From Bog-473 sp963726005 (GTDB lineage: Bacteria; Actinomycetota; Acidimicrobiia; Acidimicrobiales; RAAP-2): a stretch of 64,000 nt of DNA. The stretch lies in NCBI GenBank assembly GCA_963726005.1, contig CAVSAT010000002.1, forward strand, positions 248,001-312,000, given 5' to 3'. The translations under genes were made by a program, and so were the position numbers. Position 1 is the first letter of the stretch; each line of letters begins with the position of its first letter. Positions 16,994 through 26,302 of the stretch are shown here, piece by piece. Below the pieces are notes generated by a model that worked only from the letters and a program-made list of their open reading frames with translations, searched no databases and was not told the DNA's origin.

Positions 16994-18460
16994 TCAGGCG
17001 CGGACCAGGTACTCGCCGGGGTGGAAACGCCGGGTCAGCCGGCGGAACTTCCAGGTGTGGTACGGCCACAAGGTGGTGTTGCGGCCCCGGTGGTCGAGAT
17101 ACCAGCTACGACAGCCCCCCTCGACCCAGACCGAGTGCTCGAGCCGGTGCTGGAGACGATCGTTGTAGCGCTGCTGCACAGCCTGCCTGACCTCGACGGT
17201 CCGCACGCCCGGTCGGGCCATGAAGGCGAGCGCGCTGGCGACGTAGTTGATGTGCGACTCGATCATGTAGATCATGGAGTTGTGGGCCAGCGTCGCGTTG
17301 GGCCCGATCATCAGGAAGAGGTTCGGGAAACCCGCCACCGCAGCGCCCGCGTAGGCCTCGACGCCATTGGCCTTCCAGACCTCGGAGAGCCGGGCCCCGT
17401 CCCTCCCCACGATGTGCTCGGCGTAAGGGGGCTCGGCGGCCTCGAAGCCCGTGCCCATGATCACGACGTCGACCGGGCGGGCGATGCCGTCCTGACCCAC
17501 CACCTCGTGCGCGGTGAACGAGGCGACGGGTGACGCCACCACCTCCACGTTGGGACGTGTGAGCGACGGGTAGTAGTCGTCGGAGAGAAGCAGCCGCTTG
17601 CAGCCCGGCTGGTAGTCCGGCGTCAGCTTGGCTCGCAGGGCCTGGTCTGGCACTTGTTTGGCGAGGTGGTCGAGGGCTCTCTTGCGCACCACCGCTCTGC
17701 GTCGCTCGCCGCCGCCGACGAAGACGGAGAGCAGCGACTCGAAGATGGCGTAGATACGCAGCCGTGACAGGCGCTGGATGGCGGGCACCTTGCGATAAAC
17801 GAGCTGGCGCAGGCGCGAGACCGGCCGGTCGCGCCGGGGGACGATGAACGGCGGCGTCCGCTGGTACAGGTAGAGGTGCTCGACGACCGGGGCGATCTGG
17901 GGCACGAATTGGACCGCGGAGGCCCCGGTGCCAACGACGCACACCCGCTTGCCGTCCAGGTCGAACCCGTGCTCCCACCGGGCCGAGTGAAACACCTTCC
18001 CGCGGAACTCCCCCAGGCCGGGGAACTCGGGGATGGAAGGCTCGCTGAGGGGGCCCGTCGCCCATACCAATACCGGCGCCGTGTACTCCTCGCCCCCGAC
18101 CAGGCTCACCGTCCAACGCCCAGCTCCCTCGTCCCAGCGCGCCTCTTGCACCGCGTGGCCAAAGCGCAGCTGGCCTCCGACCTCGAAACGGTCGGCGCAA
18201 CTGCGCATGTAATCCCAGATCTCGCCCTGCGGGGGGAACGAACGGGACCAGTCGGGGTTGAGGGCGAAGGAGAAGGAGTACAGGTTGGACGGGATATCGC
18301 AGCAGCACCCGGGGTACGAGTTGTCCCTCCAGGTGCCCCCGAGATCGTTTCCGCGGTCGAGCACGACGAAGTCGTCGATGCCCATCGACCGCAGGCGGGC
18401 CGCCATCCCGATGCCGGAAAACCCGGCGCCGACGACGACGACTTGGTGCTCGTGGGTCAC
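16994..18460 (-). CDS. Flavin-containing Baeyer-Villiger-type monooxygenase
   Basis: About 488 residues. It has the FAD site VVVVGAGFSGIG, the NADPH site VCVVGTGASAVQ, and between them FRGKVFHSARW, which fits the type I Baeyer-Villiger fingerprint FxGxxxHxxxW. C-terminal MIGPNATLAHNSMIYMIE is also typical. The enzyme would insert oxygen next to a ketone to give an ester or lactone. I start it at GTG 18460 (VTHEHQVVVVGAG), which overlaps the stop of the dehalogenase gene by four bases; the residues further upstream are a shadow frame. Confidence 0.9.
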   Translation of the reverse strand: MTHEHQVVVVGAGFSGIGMAARLRSMGIDDFVVLDRGNDLGGTWRDNSYPGCCCDIPSNLYSFSFALNPDWSRSFPPQGEIWDYMRSCADRFEVGGQLRFGHAVQEARWDEGAGRWTVSLVGGEEYTAPVLVWATGPLSEPSIPEFPGLGEFRGKVFHSARWEHGFDLDGKRVCVVGTGASAVQFVPQIAPVVEHLYLYQRTPPFIVPRRDRPVSRLRQLVYRKVPAIQRLSRLRIYAIFESLLSVFVGGGERRRAVVRKRALDHLAKQVPDQALRAKLTPDYQPGCKRLLLSDDYYPSLTRPNVEVVASPVASFTAHEVVGQDGIARPVDVVIMGTGFEAAEPPYAEHIVGRDGARLSEVWKANGVEAYAGAAVAGFPNLFLMIGPNATLAHNSMIYMIESHINYVASALAFMARPGVRTVEVRQAVQQRYNDRLQHRLEHSVWVEGGCRSWYLDHRGRNTTLWPYHTWKFRRLTRRFHPGEYLVRA

Positions 18461-19368
18461 GAGGTTTCTGCGACGAAGGACACGACCACCTTGGCCAACT
18501 CCTCTCCACAGTCCTCTTGGAGGAAGTGCCCGCCGCCGGCGATCGTGGTGTGGGGTTGGCCCTTGGCTCCGGCGATTCTCTCTTTCAGGGTTTTGTCGGC
18601 CCCTCGGGTGATGGGGTCGCCGTCGCTGAACGCGCACAGGAAAGGCCGATCGAACGTCGCCAAGCTCGTCCAGGCCGCCACGTTGGCGTCATGCGCTGGG
18701 TCGTCGGGCCGTGACGGGACCAACATCGGGAACTGCCGCGCCCCGGCCTTGTAGGACTCGTCAGGGAAGGGCGCGTCGTATGCCGCCTGCACCTCGGGGG
18801 CCATTGGCTTGACGCACCCGCCCGCGACGATGACGCCGGTGGGGAACTCGTCGACCTCCTGGGAGAAGCGCTGCCAAGCGAAGAAGGCGTCCCCCGGGTC
18901 GGTGTCGCCGGTGGGAAGGAACGTGTTGGCCGCCACGACCCGGGCGAAGCGGTCCGGATGCTCGCCCACCAGGCGCAGGCCGATGAGCCCGCCCCAGTCC
19001 TGGCACACCAGCGTCATGTCGCGCAGGTCGAGCCTGTCGAAGAGGAGCTCACGCATCCATTCCACGTGACGGCCGAACGTGTAGTCCGCGCGCTCGGTCG
19101 GCTTGTCCGAGCGCCCGAAGCCGATCAGGTCGGGGGCAATGATCTGCAGTCCCGCTCCGGTCAGGACCGGGATCATCGTACGGTAGAGGTACGACCAGGA
19201 AGGCTCCCCGTGCATGAGGAGCACGACCGGCGCCGACGGGTCGCCTTCGCGCAGGTAGTGAACCCGCAGCATGCCTCCCTCGGAGTCGGCGATCTCGGCG
19301 TAGGAGGGGGCGAAGTCATAGCCGGGCAGTCCGACAAAGCGTTGGTCCGGGGTCCGGAGCGTCTTCAT
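18457..19368 (-). CDS. Haloalkane dehalogenase, HLD-I type
   Basis: 303 residues starting MKTLRTPDQRFVGLPGYDF. It has the oxyanion motif HGEPSWSYLYR, the nucleophile Asp in VCQDWGG with the adjacent halide-binding Trp, a candidate acid in FSDGDPIT and the catalytic His in GGGHFLQED. This is the DhlA/DhmA-like branch, which hydrolyses C-halogen bonds of haloalkanes. It is translationally coupled to the monooxygenase downstream. An epoxide hydrolase is unlikely because the Asp-Trp pair and overall spacing follow dehalogenases. Confidence 0.87.
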   Translation of the reverse strand: MKTLRTPDQRFVGLPGYDFAPSYAEIADSEGGMLRVHYLREGDPSAPVVLLMHGEPSWSYLYRTMIPVLTGAGLQIIAPDLIGFGRSDKPTERADYTFGRHVEWMRELLFDRLDLRDMTLVCQDWGGLIGLRLVGEHPDRFARVVAANTFLPTGDTDPGDAFFAWQRFSQEVDEFPTGVIVAGGCVKPMAPEVQAAYDAPFPDESYKAGARQFPMLVPSRPDDPAHDANVAAWTSLATFDRPFLCAFSDGDPITRGADKTLKERIAGAKGQPHTTIAGGGHFLQEDCGEELAKVVVSFVAETS

Positions 19369-19496
19369 GGGGCGGGAGCCTACGCCGTCGCCCCCCAAGT
19401 CGCCGCCGCTGCGAGGCCTGGGGTGCATGCCGTCGCTGCGGCCCGTAACCTGACGCCAACGTCACCCATCGCACCCCGTGGGGAGGGAGCCTCGAC

Positions 19497-20726
19497 ATGG
19501 CCACATCAGACGCCCAGGAGTACGACCCGTTCGCCGCCTTCGATGACGTCATCGCCGGGACCACACGCGACCCGTACACCCACCTCGCGGTCAAGCGCCG
19601 CGAGACTCCGGTGAGCAAGGGATTCACCATGTCCCCCGAGGCCCTCCCCGAGGGCTTTGACGTCGAGCCGGGATGGATCGCCTACCGCTACGACGACTGC
19701 TCGCGCATCTTGCGGGACGCGAAGACCTTCACCTCGACCGGCTACGACGTGACGATCGGCATGGTGATGGGCCACATGATCCTGGGCATGGACGACCCCG
19801 AACACCGGAGGCACCGCAACTTGGTGGCCCATGCCTTCCGCGAGAAGGCATTGGCGCGTTGGGAGCCCGAGTTCATCGGCCCGATCATCGACGAGCTGAT
19901 CGATCGCTTCGTGGCCGACAACCAGGCCGACCTGGTGCGCCAACTCACCTTCGAGTTCCCGGTGCGGGTCATCGCGCGCCTACTCGGTCTTCCGGAGGAG
20001 GACTTCCCACAGTTCCAGCGCTGGTCGGTCGAGCTCATCGGGCTGGTAGCCGACATCGACCGCGGGCTGGCTGCCTCCGAATCGCTCCGGGAGTACTTCG
20101 CCAAAGTCGTGGCGGCGAGGCGGGCCCAGCCGGCCGAGGACGTCATCAGCGACCTGGTCACGGCCGAGGTCGACGGCGAGAAGCTCACCGACGAGGCCAT
20201 CTACGCCTTCCTCCGGCTCCTGCTGCCGGCCGGAGCGGAGACGACGTACCGCTCGTCGGGCAACCTGCTGTACTTGCTGCTCACTCACCCGGACCAGCTG
20301 GAGGCCGTTCGCGCCGACCGCTCGCTGTTGCCCCAGGCCATTGAGGAGGGGTTGCGCTGCGAACCGCCGCTGCTCAGCATCAACCGGACCACTACCTGCG
20401 AGGTGGAGATCGGGGGGATGACCATCGGTGCCGGGGAAAGCATCACACCACACATCGGCTCGGCGAACCATGACGAGACGCGGTGGGACGACCCTGAGAC
20501 GTTCGACATCTTCCGTCCCGCCATTCCCCATATCGCCTTCGCCCACGGCCCCCATATGTGCCTCGGGATGCATCTCGCCCGCCTTGAGACGCGCGCGCTG
20601 CTCAACCGCGTGCTCGACCGCCTCCCGGACCTCGCTTTCGACCCCGGCGACGGAGACCCTCACATTCAGGGCGACGTGTTCCGCTCACCGACCGCTCTCC
20701 CGGTGACCTTCGGGAAGGTTGGGTGA
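19497..20726 (+). CDS. Cytochrome P450
   Basis: 409 residues. It has the I-helix AGAETT, ExxR as EEGLR, and haem loop FAHGPHMCLGMHLAR. It is a soluble bacterial class I P450 that needs separate redox partners. GGAGGGAG lies just ahead of the ATG at 19497. Its stop overlaps the GTG of a FABP-like protein, which might bind the hydrophobic substrate or product. Confidence 0.92.
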   Translation: MATSDAQEYDPFAAFDDVIAGTTRDPYTHLAVKRRETPVSKGFTMSPEALPEGFDVEPGWIAYRYDDCSRILRDAKTFTSTGYDVTIGMVMGHMILGMDDPEHRRHRNLVAHAFREKALARWEPEFIGPIIDELIDRFVADNQADLVRQLTFEFPVRVIARLLGLPEEDFPQFQRWSVELIGLVADIDRGLAASESLREYFAKVVAARRAQPAEDVISDLVTAEVDGEKLTDEAIYAFLRLLLPAGAETTYRSSGNLLYLLLTHPDQLEAVRADRSLLPQAIEEGLRCEPPLLSINRTTTCEVEIGGMTIGAGESITPHIGSANHDETRWDDPETFDIFRPAIPHIAFAHGPHMCLGMHLARLETRALLNRVLDRLPDLAFDPGDGDPHIQGDVFRSPTALPVTFGKVG

Positions 20727-21352
20727 GCTTCCCGAAGGACATCTACACAGAACCCGAGCCGGATCCGGACACGCTGGCCAACCTGGGCCCGTTGCGCACG
20801 ATGGCCGGCACGTGGATCGGCACCGCCGGCAAGGACTCCCACCCCTTCGTCGACGGAACCGAGGCGAACGCCTACGTCGAGCGCTACGAGCTCACGCCGA
20901 TCGACGCGCAAACCAACGGGCCTCAACTCTTCTACGGCATGCACTACCACACCCGAATCACCAAGCCGGGCGAGATTGAGGCGTTCCACGATCAGACCGG
21001 CTATTGGCTATGGGAGCCGGCCACCGGGAACATCGTGTTCACGCTCGCCATCCCGCGGGGGCAGGTTGCCATGGCCGGCGGCACGGCGACGGCTGACGCG
21101 TCCACGTTCGAGGTGGCGGCCCGCCTCGGGGACCCGCACTTCGGCATCATCACGAACCCGTTCCTCGATTACGGCTTCCACACGGTTTCCTTCACCATGA
21201 CGGTCACCGTCACCTCCGACGACGAGTGGTCGTACTACCAGGACACGCTCTTGGAGGTACATGGGACGTCAGGGCCCTTCCACCACACTGACCGCAACAC
21301 TCTCACCCGGGTGGAGGCCCCGACGCCCAACCCCATGGCTCAGACGATCTGA
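20723..21352 (+). CDS. FABP-like / nitrobindin-type beta-barrel protein
   Basis: 209 residues. The sequence around LGPLRTMAGTWIGTAGKD and YHTRITKPGEIEAFHDQTGYW matches the lipocalin-like 'FABP family' beta-barrel proteins (DUF1794 relatives), which bind haem or hydrophobic ligands. The start GTG is within the P450 stop (GTGA overlap), so the two are coupled. The 3' end overlaps the convergent rpiA gene by 13 bp. Confidence 0.75.
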   Translation: MSFPKDIYTEPEPDPDTLANLGPLRTMAGTWIGTAGKDSHPFVDGTEANAYVERYELTPIDAQTNGPQLFYGMHYHTRITKPGEIEAFHDQTGYWLWEPATGNIVFTLAIPRGQVAMAGGTATADASTFEVAARLGDPHFGIITNPFLDYGFHTVSFTMTVTVTSDDEWSYYQDTLLEVHGTSGPFHHTDRNTLTRVEAPTPNPMAQTI

Positions 21353-21990
21353 CGCTCCTCGACCTCATTTCCTCGACCGATCAGGACGGTGGTCACCATG
21401 GATGGAGGGAAGAGGCCGTGCGAGACGACACCCGGCACGGCGTCGAGCACAGCGGCGAGGTCGGCCGGGTCGTCGAAGGCGGCGTGGTAGTCGGCCAGGA
21501 CGCCGGCGTCGGGCGTCGGGGGCGCGTCGCGCAAGACCGCGCTCGGGAGCGCGTACAGCGTGGCCGCAAGGCCGAAGACCAGCAGCTCGAGCGGCACAGG
21601 CGGATGGAGTCGTTCGACCGGCTTGTCGGACGAGACGATGACCACGAACCGATCGGCTGCCGCCGCCACGATTCGCTCGCGGGTGTGGGCGCCGCCTCCA
21701 CCCTTGACCAACCAGCCGAGCGGGTCGACCTGGTCGGCTCCGTCGATGGCCAAGTCGAGGCGATCGATGTCGGTGAAGGGCCGCACCTCGAGCCCAAGCC
21801 CGCTGGCGAGCTCTGCCGTCGCCGGCGACGTCGCCACACAGGTGATGGTTCGCCGCCGCCGGGCGATCTCCGGCACCAGCTCCGCGACCGTCGTACCGGT
21901 GCCCAGGCCGACAGACATGCCATCTTCGACCATCGCTGCGGCGGCGGCGGCGGCGGCGCGCTTCTCGGCCAGTGTGTCGGGCCCGGTCAC
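21340..21990 (-). CDS. rpiA: Ribose-5-phosphate isomerase A
   Basis: Interconverts ribose-5-phosphate and ribulose-5-phosphate in the pentose phosphate pathway. GLGTGTTVAELVPEI, IDGADQVDP and KGGGGAHTRERIVA carry the phosphate- and substrate-binding loops and the catalytic Asp/Lys residues of RpiA. The length of ~216 residues is normal. The GTG start at 21990 was chosen because the family begins near this residue and the frame upstream is the acyl-CoA dehydrogenase gene in another phase. A poly-Ala run (EKRAAAAAAAAMV) follows the start. Close linkage to an acyl-CoA dehydrogenase is unusual and may be only positional. Confidence 0.9.
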   Translation of the reverse strand: MTGPDTLAEKRAAAAAAAAMVEDGMSVGLGTGTTVAELVPEIARRRRTITCVATSPATAELASGLGLEVRPFTDIDRLDLAIDGADQVDPLGWLVKGGGGAHTRERIVAAAADRFVVIVSSDKPVERLHPPVPLELLVFGLAATLYALPSAVLRDAPPTPDAGVLADYHAAFDDPADLAAVLDAVPGVVSHGLFPPSMVTTVLIGRGNEVEERQIV

Positions 21991-22003
21991 GTCGAGGTCG
22001 CGC

Positions 22004-23194
22004 TCAGCTGCGAGGGACGTCCTTCCAGGCCAGCTCTTTGTCCGTGCGGACGTCGCCCGGGAGGCCGAGCACCCGCTCGCCGAGGATGTTGCGCATGACC
22101 TCGGAGGTGCCGCCCTCAATGGAGTTGGCCCGCACGCGCAGGAAGAGCTTGCGGGCGTCAGGCGAGCTCATGCCGACCTGGTCGGGCCGGACCATCGGGT
22201 AGCCGGCCGGGAACAGCATGGCCTCGCTGCCCAGCAGGTCCATGCACAGGTCGTAGACGCGCTTGTTCTCCTCCGCGAAGGCCAGCTTGGCCACCGATCC
22301 CTCGGGCCCGGGCGTACCCGCCTTGCGCGTCTGTGAGGCGCGGGCGTTGGTCATGGAGAACGCCTCGGAACGGATGTAACTCGACACGAGGCGGTCGCGC
22401 AAGGCGAGGGCGTGCGGGGACGTGTCCCCAAGCCAGCGCTCCTTCCAGATCCTGAGGGCCTCGGCGATCGGTCCGCCGCCACGCCGGGTCACCGCTCCCC
22501 CGATGGAGACGCGCTCGTTCATCAGCGTGGTCACGGCCACGCGCCACCCATCCCCCTCCCCGCCGATCCGGGCGCCGTCAGGCATCCGGACGTCGGTGAA
22601 GAAGACCTCGTTGAACTCGGCCTCACCGGTGATCTGGAAGAGAGGCCGCACCTCGACCCCGGGCGACCTCATGTCGACGAGGAACGCGGTCATCCCCTTG
22701 TGCTTGGGCACGTCGGGATTGGTGCGCGCAACGAGGAGTCCGTACGAGGAGATGTGGGCCAGCGTCGTCCATACCTTCTGCCCGTTGAGCACCCACTCGT
22801 CGCCGTCGCGCTCGGCGCGCGTCGACAAACCGGCCACGTCGGAGCCTGCTCCCGGCTCGCTGAACAGCTGACACCAGATCTCTTCGTTCGTGAAGAGGGG
22901 TCGCATGTAACGCTGCTGCTGCTCGTGCGTCCCGTGGGTGACGATGGTGGGAGCACACATGCCGTAGCCGATCGGGTTCTTCACTCCGGCAGCGGGGGCG
23001 CCGCCCGCATGGAGGCGGGACTGGGCCTGCTGCTGGTCCTTGGGGGTCAGGCCGAGGCCGCCACAGTCCGGAGGGAAGTGCAGCCAGGCCAGACCGCGGT
23101 CGAACTGCTCCCCGAGGAACTGTTGCACCGGCGTGGTAGCCGGTGGACAGTCGGCCAGGAGGCGGTCCACGAGTTCGTCGACGTTCGCACTCAT
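22004..23194 (-). CDS. Acyl-CoA dehydrogenase family protein
   Basis: 396 residues. FSEPGAGSDVAGL and WVLNGQKVWTTLAH are the FAD/acyl-CoA signature segments, and SIEGGTSEVMRNILGERVLGLP is the conserved C-terminal end containing the catalytic Glu region. This FadE-like type is abundant in actinobacterial sterol and fatty-acid catabolism. The N-terminal helical domain is short, the start being MSANVDELVDRLLAD. It is followed by rpiA 13 bp downstream. Confidence 0.92.
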   Translation of the reverse strand: MSANVDELVDRLLADCPPATTPVQQFLGEQFDRGLAWLHFPPDCGGLGLTPKDQQQAQSRLHAGGAPAAGVKNPIGYGMCAPTIVTHGTHEQQQRYMRPLFTNEEIWCQLFSEPGAGSDVAGLSTRAERDGDEWVLNGQKVWTTLAHISSYGLLVARTNPDVPKHKGMTAFLVDMRSPGVEVRPLFQITGEAEFNEVFFTDVRMPDGARIGGEGDGWRVAVTTLMNERVSIGGAVTRRGGGPIAEALRIWKERWLGDTSPHALALRDRLVSSYIRSEAFSMTNARASQTRKAGTPGPEGSVAKLAFAEENKRVYDLCMDLLGSEAMLFPAGYPMVRPDQVGMSSPDARKLFLRVRANSIEGGTSEVMRNILGERVLGLPGDVRTDKELAWKDVPRS

Positions 23195-23295
23195 GCCCGC
23201 ACCCTATAGCGTGCTCTCGTGCGGGCACCTGCTCACCAGCGACTGATCGGGCTCCCGGCTGCCCGCGGCGCCGGGGAGCATGGAGCGGCGCGCGC

Positions 23296-24192
23296 GTGAC
23301 CGGCTCCGTCGAACTGCCCGACGGCAGAGCGCTCGCCTACGAAGAGTACGGCGACCCGGCGGGTTTCCCCGTGCTCAGCTTCCACGGCGGCCTGAGTTCC
23401 CGACTCGACGCCGCGCCGGCACACGAAGCAGCGGTCGCCAAGGGGGTCCGGCTCGTCTCGCCGGACCGGCCCGGCATGGGGCTTTCGACCTACCAGCGCG
23501 GGCGACGCCTCACCGATTGGCCGGCCGACGTCGAGCGTCTCACCGAGGCGCTGGGGATCGAGCAGTTTGCCGTGATGGGCTGGTCGGCCGGCGGAGCCTA
23601 TGCCGCCGTGTGCGCAGCCAAGATGGGCGGCCGCGTCACAGCCGCCGCACTCCTTTCGAGCGCGGTGCCACTCGACGTCTACGGCACCACCCGCGGGCTC
23701 ACGGCGGAGGACCGCGTCCTGCTCCTGCTGACACGCCACATGCCGTGGCTCGCCTCCGTCGTAATGAAGGTGAGCATCGTGAACGCCAGCAACGCGCGAC
23801 TCTTCCGGGCTGTCATGCGCACGTTCCCAGCCGCCGACCGGACGGTCCTGACCGAGTGGGGCCCCCCCGACCTCGCCCTCTCCTTCGTGCGTGAGGCGTT
23901 GCGCCAAGGCACCGAGGGCTGCGTGCAGGACTACCGGATCTTCGGAGATCCGTGGGGTTTCTCGCTCGAAGAGATCCGGGTCCCGGTCCAGATCTGGGAG
24001 GGCGCCGACGACCGTACCGGGCCGCCCGGCTACCGCGCCTTCCTGCAGCGGCACATCGCGCAGGCGACGGTCACCGTCGTCCCTGACGAGGGCCACCTCT
24101 CACTGCTGCCGCATCAGGCCCCGGCAATCTTCACCGCGCTGCTGGGGGGCGACCACAACGCCGAATCGACGGCGCGATGGAACGTGGGGTAG
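23296..24192 (+). CDS. Alpha/beta hydrolase
   Basis: 298 residues from GTG 23296 (VTGSVELPDGRALAYEEYG). It has the oxyanion FHGGLSSR, nucleophile elbow GWSAGG, acid near EGADDRTGP and catalytic His in PDEGHLSLL. It is an esterase or lactonase-type enzyme without an obvious substrate. The last ~79 bp of the gene overlap the 3' end of the convergent flavoprotein gene, a long antisense overlap. Confidence 0.87.
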   Translation: MTGSVELPDGRALAYEEYGDPAGFPVLSFHGGLSSRLDAAPAHEAAVAKGVRLVSPDRPGMGLSTYQRGRRLTDWPADVERLTEALGIEQFAVMGWSAGGAYAAVCAAKMGGRVTAAALLSSAVPLDVYGTTRGLTAEDRVLLLLTRHMPWLASVVMKVSIVNASNARLFRAVMRTFPAADRTVLTEWGPPDLALSFVREALRQGTEGCVQDYRIFGDPWGFSLEEIRVPVQIWEGADDRTGPPGYRAFLQRHIAQATVTVVPDEGHLSLLPHQAPAIFTALLGGDHNAESTARWNVG

Positions 24193-25478
24193 GCGAAGAT
24201 CATCGACCGCATCGTGTCGAGGGGAACCCGGGCGTGGATAGCAAGCGTCAACAAGCCGAGCACCTCACCACCGGTCGGGCCCATGGACGTCGCTCCGACC
24301 AGCAGGCCGTCGCGGGCAACCAACTTCACGAAGCCCTCGCCACGGTGAATCCAGCCGCGCGCTGATGCAGCGATCGATTCGTGGAGCACCGTGACGTCCC
24401 CGCCCTCTGCCCACGCCTGGGCTTCGGTGAGACCGACCGACCCAATCTCCGGGTCGGTGAACGTCACCCGGGGGAGCGCCCGGTAGTCGGCATCCGGGAG
24501 TGGCCGGCCCAAGACGTCCGCGACGCACAGCCGAGCCTGGTACACCGCGACGTGGGTGAAGGCGCCCTTCCCCGTCACGTCGCCGACGGCCCACACCCCC
24601 GGCATGACCCGCATCCGTCCGTCCACCGGGATGCTCCCGGCCTGCTCGTCCAGTCCCAGCGCCCCGACGCCGAGGCGCACCAGGTCGCTCCTGCGCCCAG
24701 TGGCCACCAGCATCCGCTGGCCGCGGAGCGCCGTCCCGCCGGCCGGGTACACCGTCGCGCCCGTCTCGCCCCAGCGCTCGACGCGCTCGATGGTCACGCC
24801 AGTATGCGCCACCACACCTTCGCGGTAGAGCAGTTCGGTGATGAGTGCGGAGGCCTCGGGCTCCTCGGAGCCGGCCAGGCGCTCTCCCGCCTCGACGATG
24901 GTCACCTCCGCGCCGAAACGACGCATGACCTGCCCGATCTCGAGGCCAATGGACCCGCCCCCGATGACGAGCAGGGACGCCGGCACCACCTCGGCCGCAA
25001 TGGCGTCCCGGTTGATCCAGTGGGGGGCATCCTCGAACAGTGGCGGGACGAAGGCCCGCTGCCCGGTGGCGAGCACGAGGGCGCGACGGGCCGTGAACGT
25101 CCGGCCGCCGACTTCGACCGAGTCCGCCCCCGTCACGCGAGCCTTGCCTCGGACGAGGCGGCCGCCCTTCCCCTCGAAGCGCTCGACTGCGGCCGTGTCG
25201 TCCCAGGTGTCCGTCGCCTCCTGGCGGATCCGCCGGGCGACCGGCGACCAGTCGGGGGTGATGACCGAGCTCCCGGCCATGCCCGGGATACGTCGGCCCT
25301 CGGCCAGGAGGTCCGAGGCGCGAACCATCATCTTGGACGGGATGCACCCCCAATAAGGGCATTCGCCACCGACCAGCTCTGCTTCGATGCCGACGACGTC
25401 GAGACCCGCATGCGCCAGGTCCCCCGCCACCTGTTCCCCCCCGGGTCCGAGGCCGATGACGATCGCATCGACCTCCAC
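24114..25478 (-). CDS. NAD(P)H flavoprotein, pyridine nucleotide-disulfide oxidoreductase fold
   Basis: 454 residues. It has the FAD site IVIGLGPGGEQVA, the redox disulfide GGECPYWGCIPSK (Cys-x4-Cys), the NAD(P) site VIGGGSIGLEIG and a second FAD site VWAVGDVTG. The C-terminal interface, where disulfide reductases have HPTxxE, reads YPTFHRA, so the catalytic His-Glu pair is missing. Homologues without that dyad, such as mycobacterial LpdA (Rv3303c), act as quinone reductases. A role in quinone or electrophile reduction is therefore more likely than dihydrolipoamide or mercury reduction. Confidence 0.85.
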   Translation of the reverse strand: MEVDAIVIGLGPGGEQVAGDLAHAGLDVVGIEAELVGGECPYWGCIPSKMMVRASDLLAEGRRIPGMAGSSVITPDWSPVARRIRQEATDTWDDTAAVERFEGKGGRLVRGKARVTGADSVEVGGRTFTARRALVLATGQRAFVPPLFEDAPHWINRDAIAAEVVPASLLVIGGGSIGLEIGQVMRRFGAEVTIVEAGERLAGSEEPEASALITELLYREGVVAHTGVTIERVERWGETGATVYPAGGTALRGQRMLVATGRRSDLVRLGVGALGLDEQAGSIPVDGRMRVMPGVWAVGDVTGKGAFTHVAVYQARLCVADVLGRPLPDADYRALPRVTFTDPEIGSVGLTEAQAWAEGGDVTVLHESIAASARGWIHRGEGFVKLVARDGLLVGATSMGPTGGEVLGLLTLAIHARVPLDTMRSMIFAYPTFHRAVDSALWSPPSSAVKIAGA

Positions 25479-25483
25479 GGGAG

Positions 25484-26302
25484 CTAGAGCCCGCCCCAGT
25501 TCGTCACCTTGACCGGGGCGACGATCGGGGTACCCACAACGAGCTGGATCTGGTAGTGGTCACCGAGTGGCAGGTTGCGCGGGTTGCCCGTGTAGAGACC
25601 CGGCTGCTTGCCAGGCGAGGTGAGGAACACCGTTACCTTCCCGGTGGCCGGCCCGACCTGAGTGCTGCTCAGCGGGATACCCCATTCGTCGAAGAATTGG
25701 CCGAGTGTGAACCCCTGCGAGGTGGTGGGCGACTCGACGTGGACGATGCCGTCGTAGGCGTGCACGTGCAGCCAGTAGAAGCAGCTGCCGCTCTGGACGA
25801 ACGGCCCGTTGGCGGTTTGGACCGCCTGAAAGCCGGGAACGCCGATGCCGTAGGGGATGACCTGTGCCTTGCCGTTCACGAAGATGGTGAGGTGGGTGTG
25901 GACATGGACGACCGTCTGCTCCCCGGCCTGGCACTGCACGCCGTCAATGGTCTGCCCCGTTGCCGCGTTGACGAGCGTGGCCAATTTCGGCCCCGACGGG
26001 ACGCCGATGCCTTCGGGGCCCGGGCTGGTGGCGGGCGGCTGGACCCAGGTGGAGGACATGGAGGCCGGTATGGGCTCGAGCGCGACGTGGGGGTTCGTGA
26101 ACTGCGGCGGCGGGGCGCCCGACCCCCCACCGCCGGTCACCTGGGTGATGACAATGACGACCAGCGCGACGAGCACGACGAGGCCGCCCACGCGGACGGC
26201 CATGCGCATCTGCTTCTGGCGTCGCTCGGCGGCACGCTTCTCGGCCGCACGGCGCTGGCTGTCCGCCCTCCGTTGTGCCTTCGACTTGCTTCCACTGGTC
26301 AT
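25484..26302 (-). CDS. Membrane-anchored His-rich extracytoplasmic protein
   Basis: About 272 residues from ATG 26302 (MTSGSKSKAQRR). A very basic N-terminal segment with heptad-like Arg/Lys/Gln (residues 5-32) precedes one membrane helix (VGGLVVLVALVVIVITQVTG). The outside domain has a VVHVHTHLTIFVNGK motif (His-x-His-x-His) and a second YWLHVHAYDGIVHVE cluster, arranged as in metal-binding beta-sandwich proteins. I know no named function. The cytoplasmic basic tail and single helix resemble the DUF929 protein at 41130-42116 in topology, but no CxxC is present. ATGA overlap with the gene upstream. Confidence 0.7.
   Translation of the reverse strand: MTSGSKSKAQRRADSQRRAAEKRAAERRQKQMRMAVRVGGLVVLVALVVIVITQVTGGGGSGAPPPQFTNPHVALEPIPASMSSTWVQPPATSPGPEGIGVPSGPKLATLVNAATGQTIDGVQCQAGEQTVVHVHTHLTIFVNGKAQVIPYGIGVPGFQAVQTANGPFVQSGSCFYWLHVHAYDGIVHVESPTTSQGFTLGQFFDEWGIPLSSTQVGPATGKVTVFLTSPGKQPGLYTGNPRNLPLGDHYQIQLVVGTPIVAPVKVTNWGGL

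Noticed and set aside
16114..17190. 358-codon plus-strand ORF over the serine hydrolase
   Set aside because: A +1 shadow of the real gene, Arg/His-rich without motifs.
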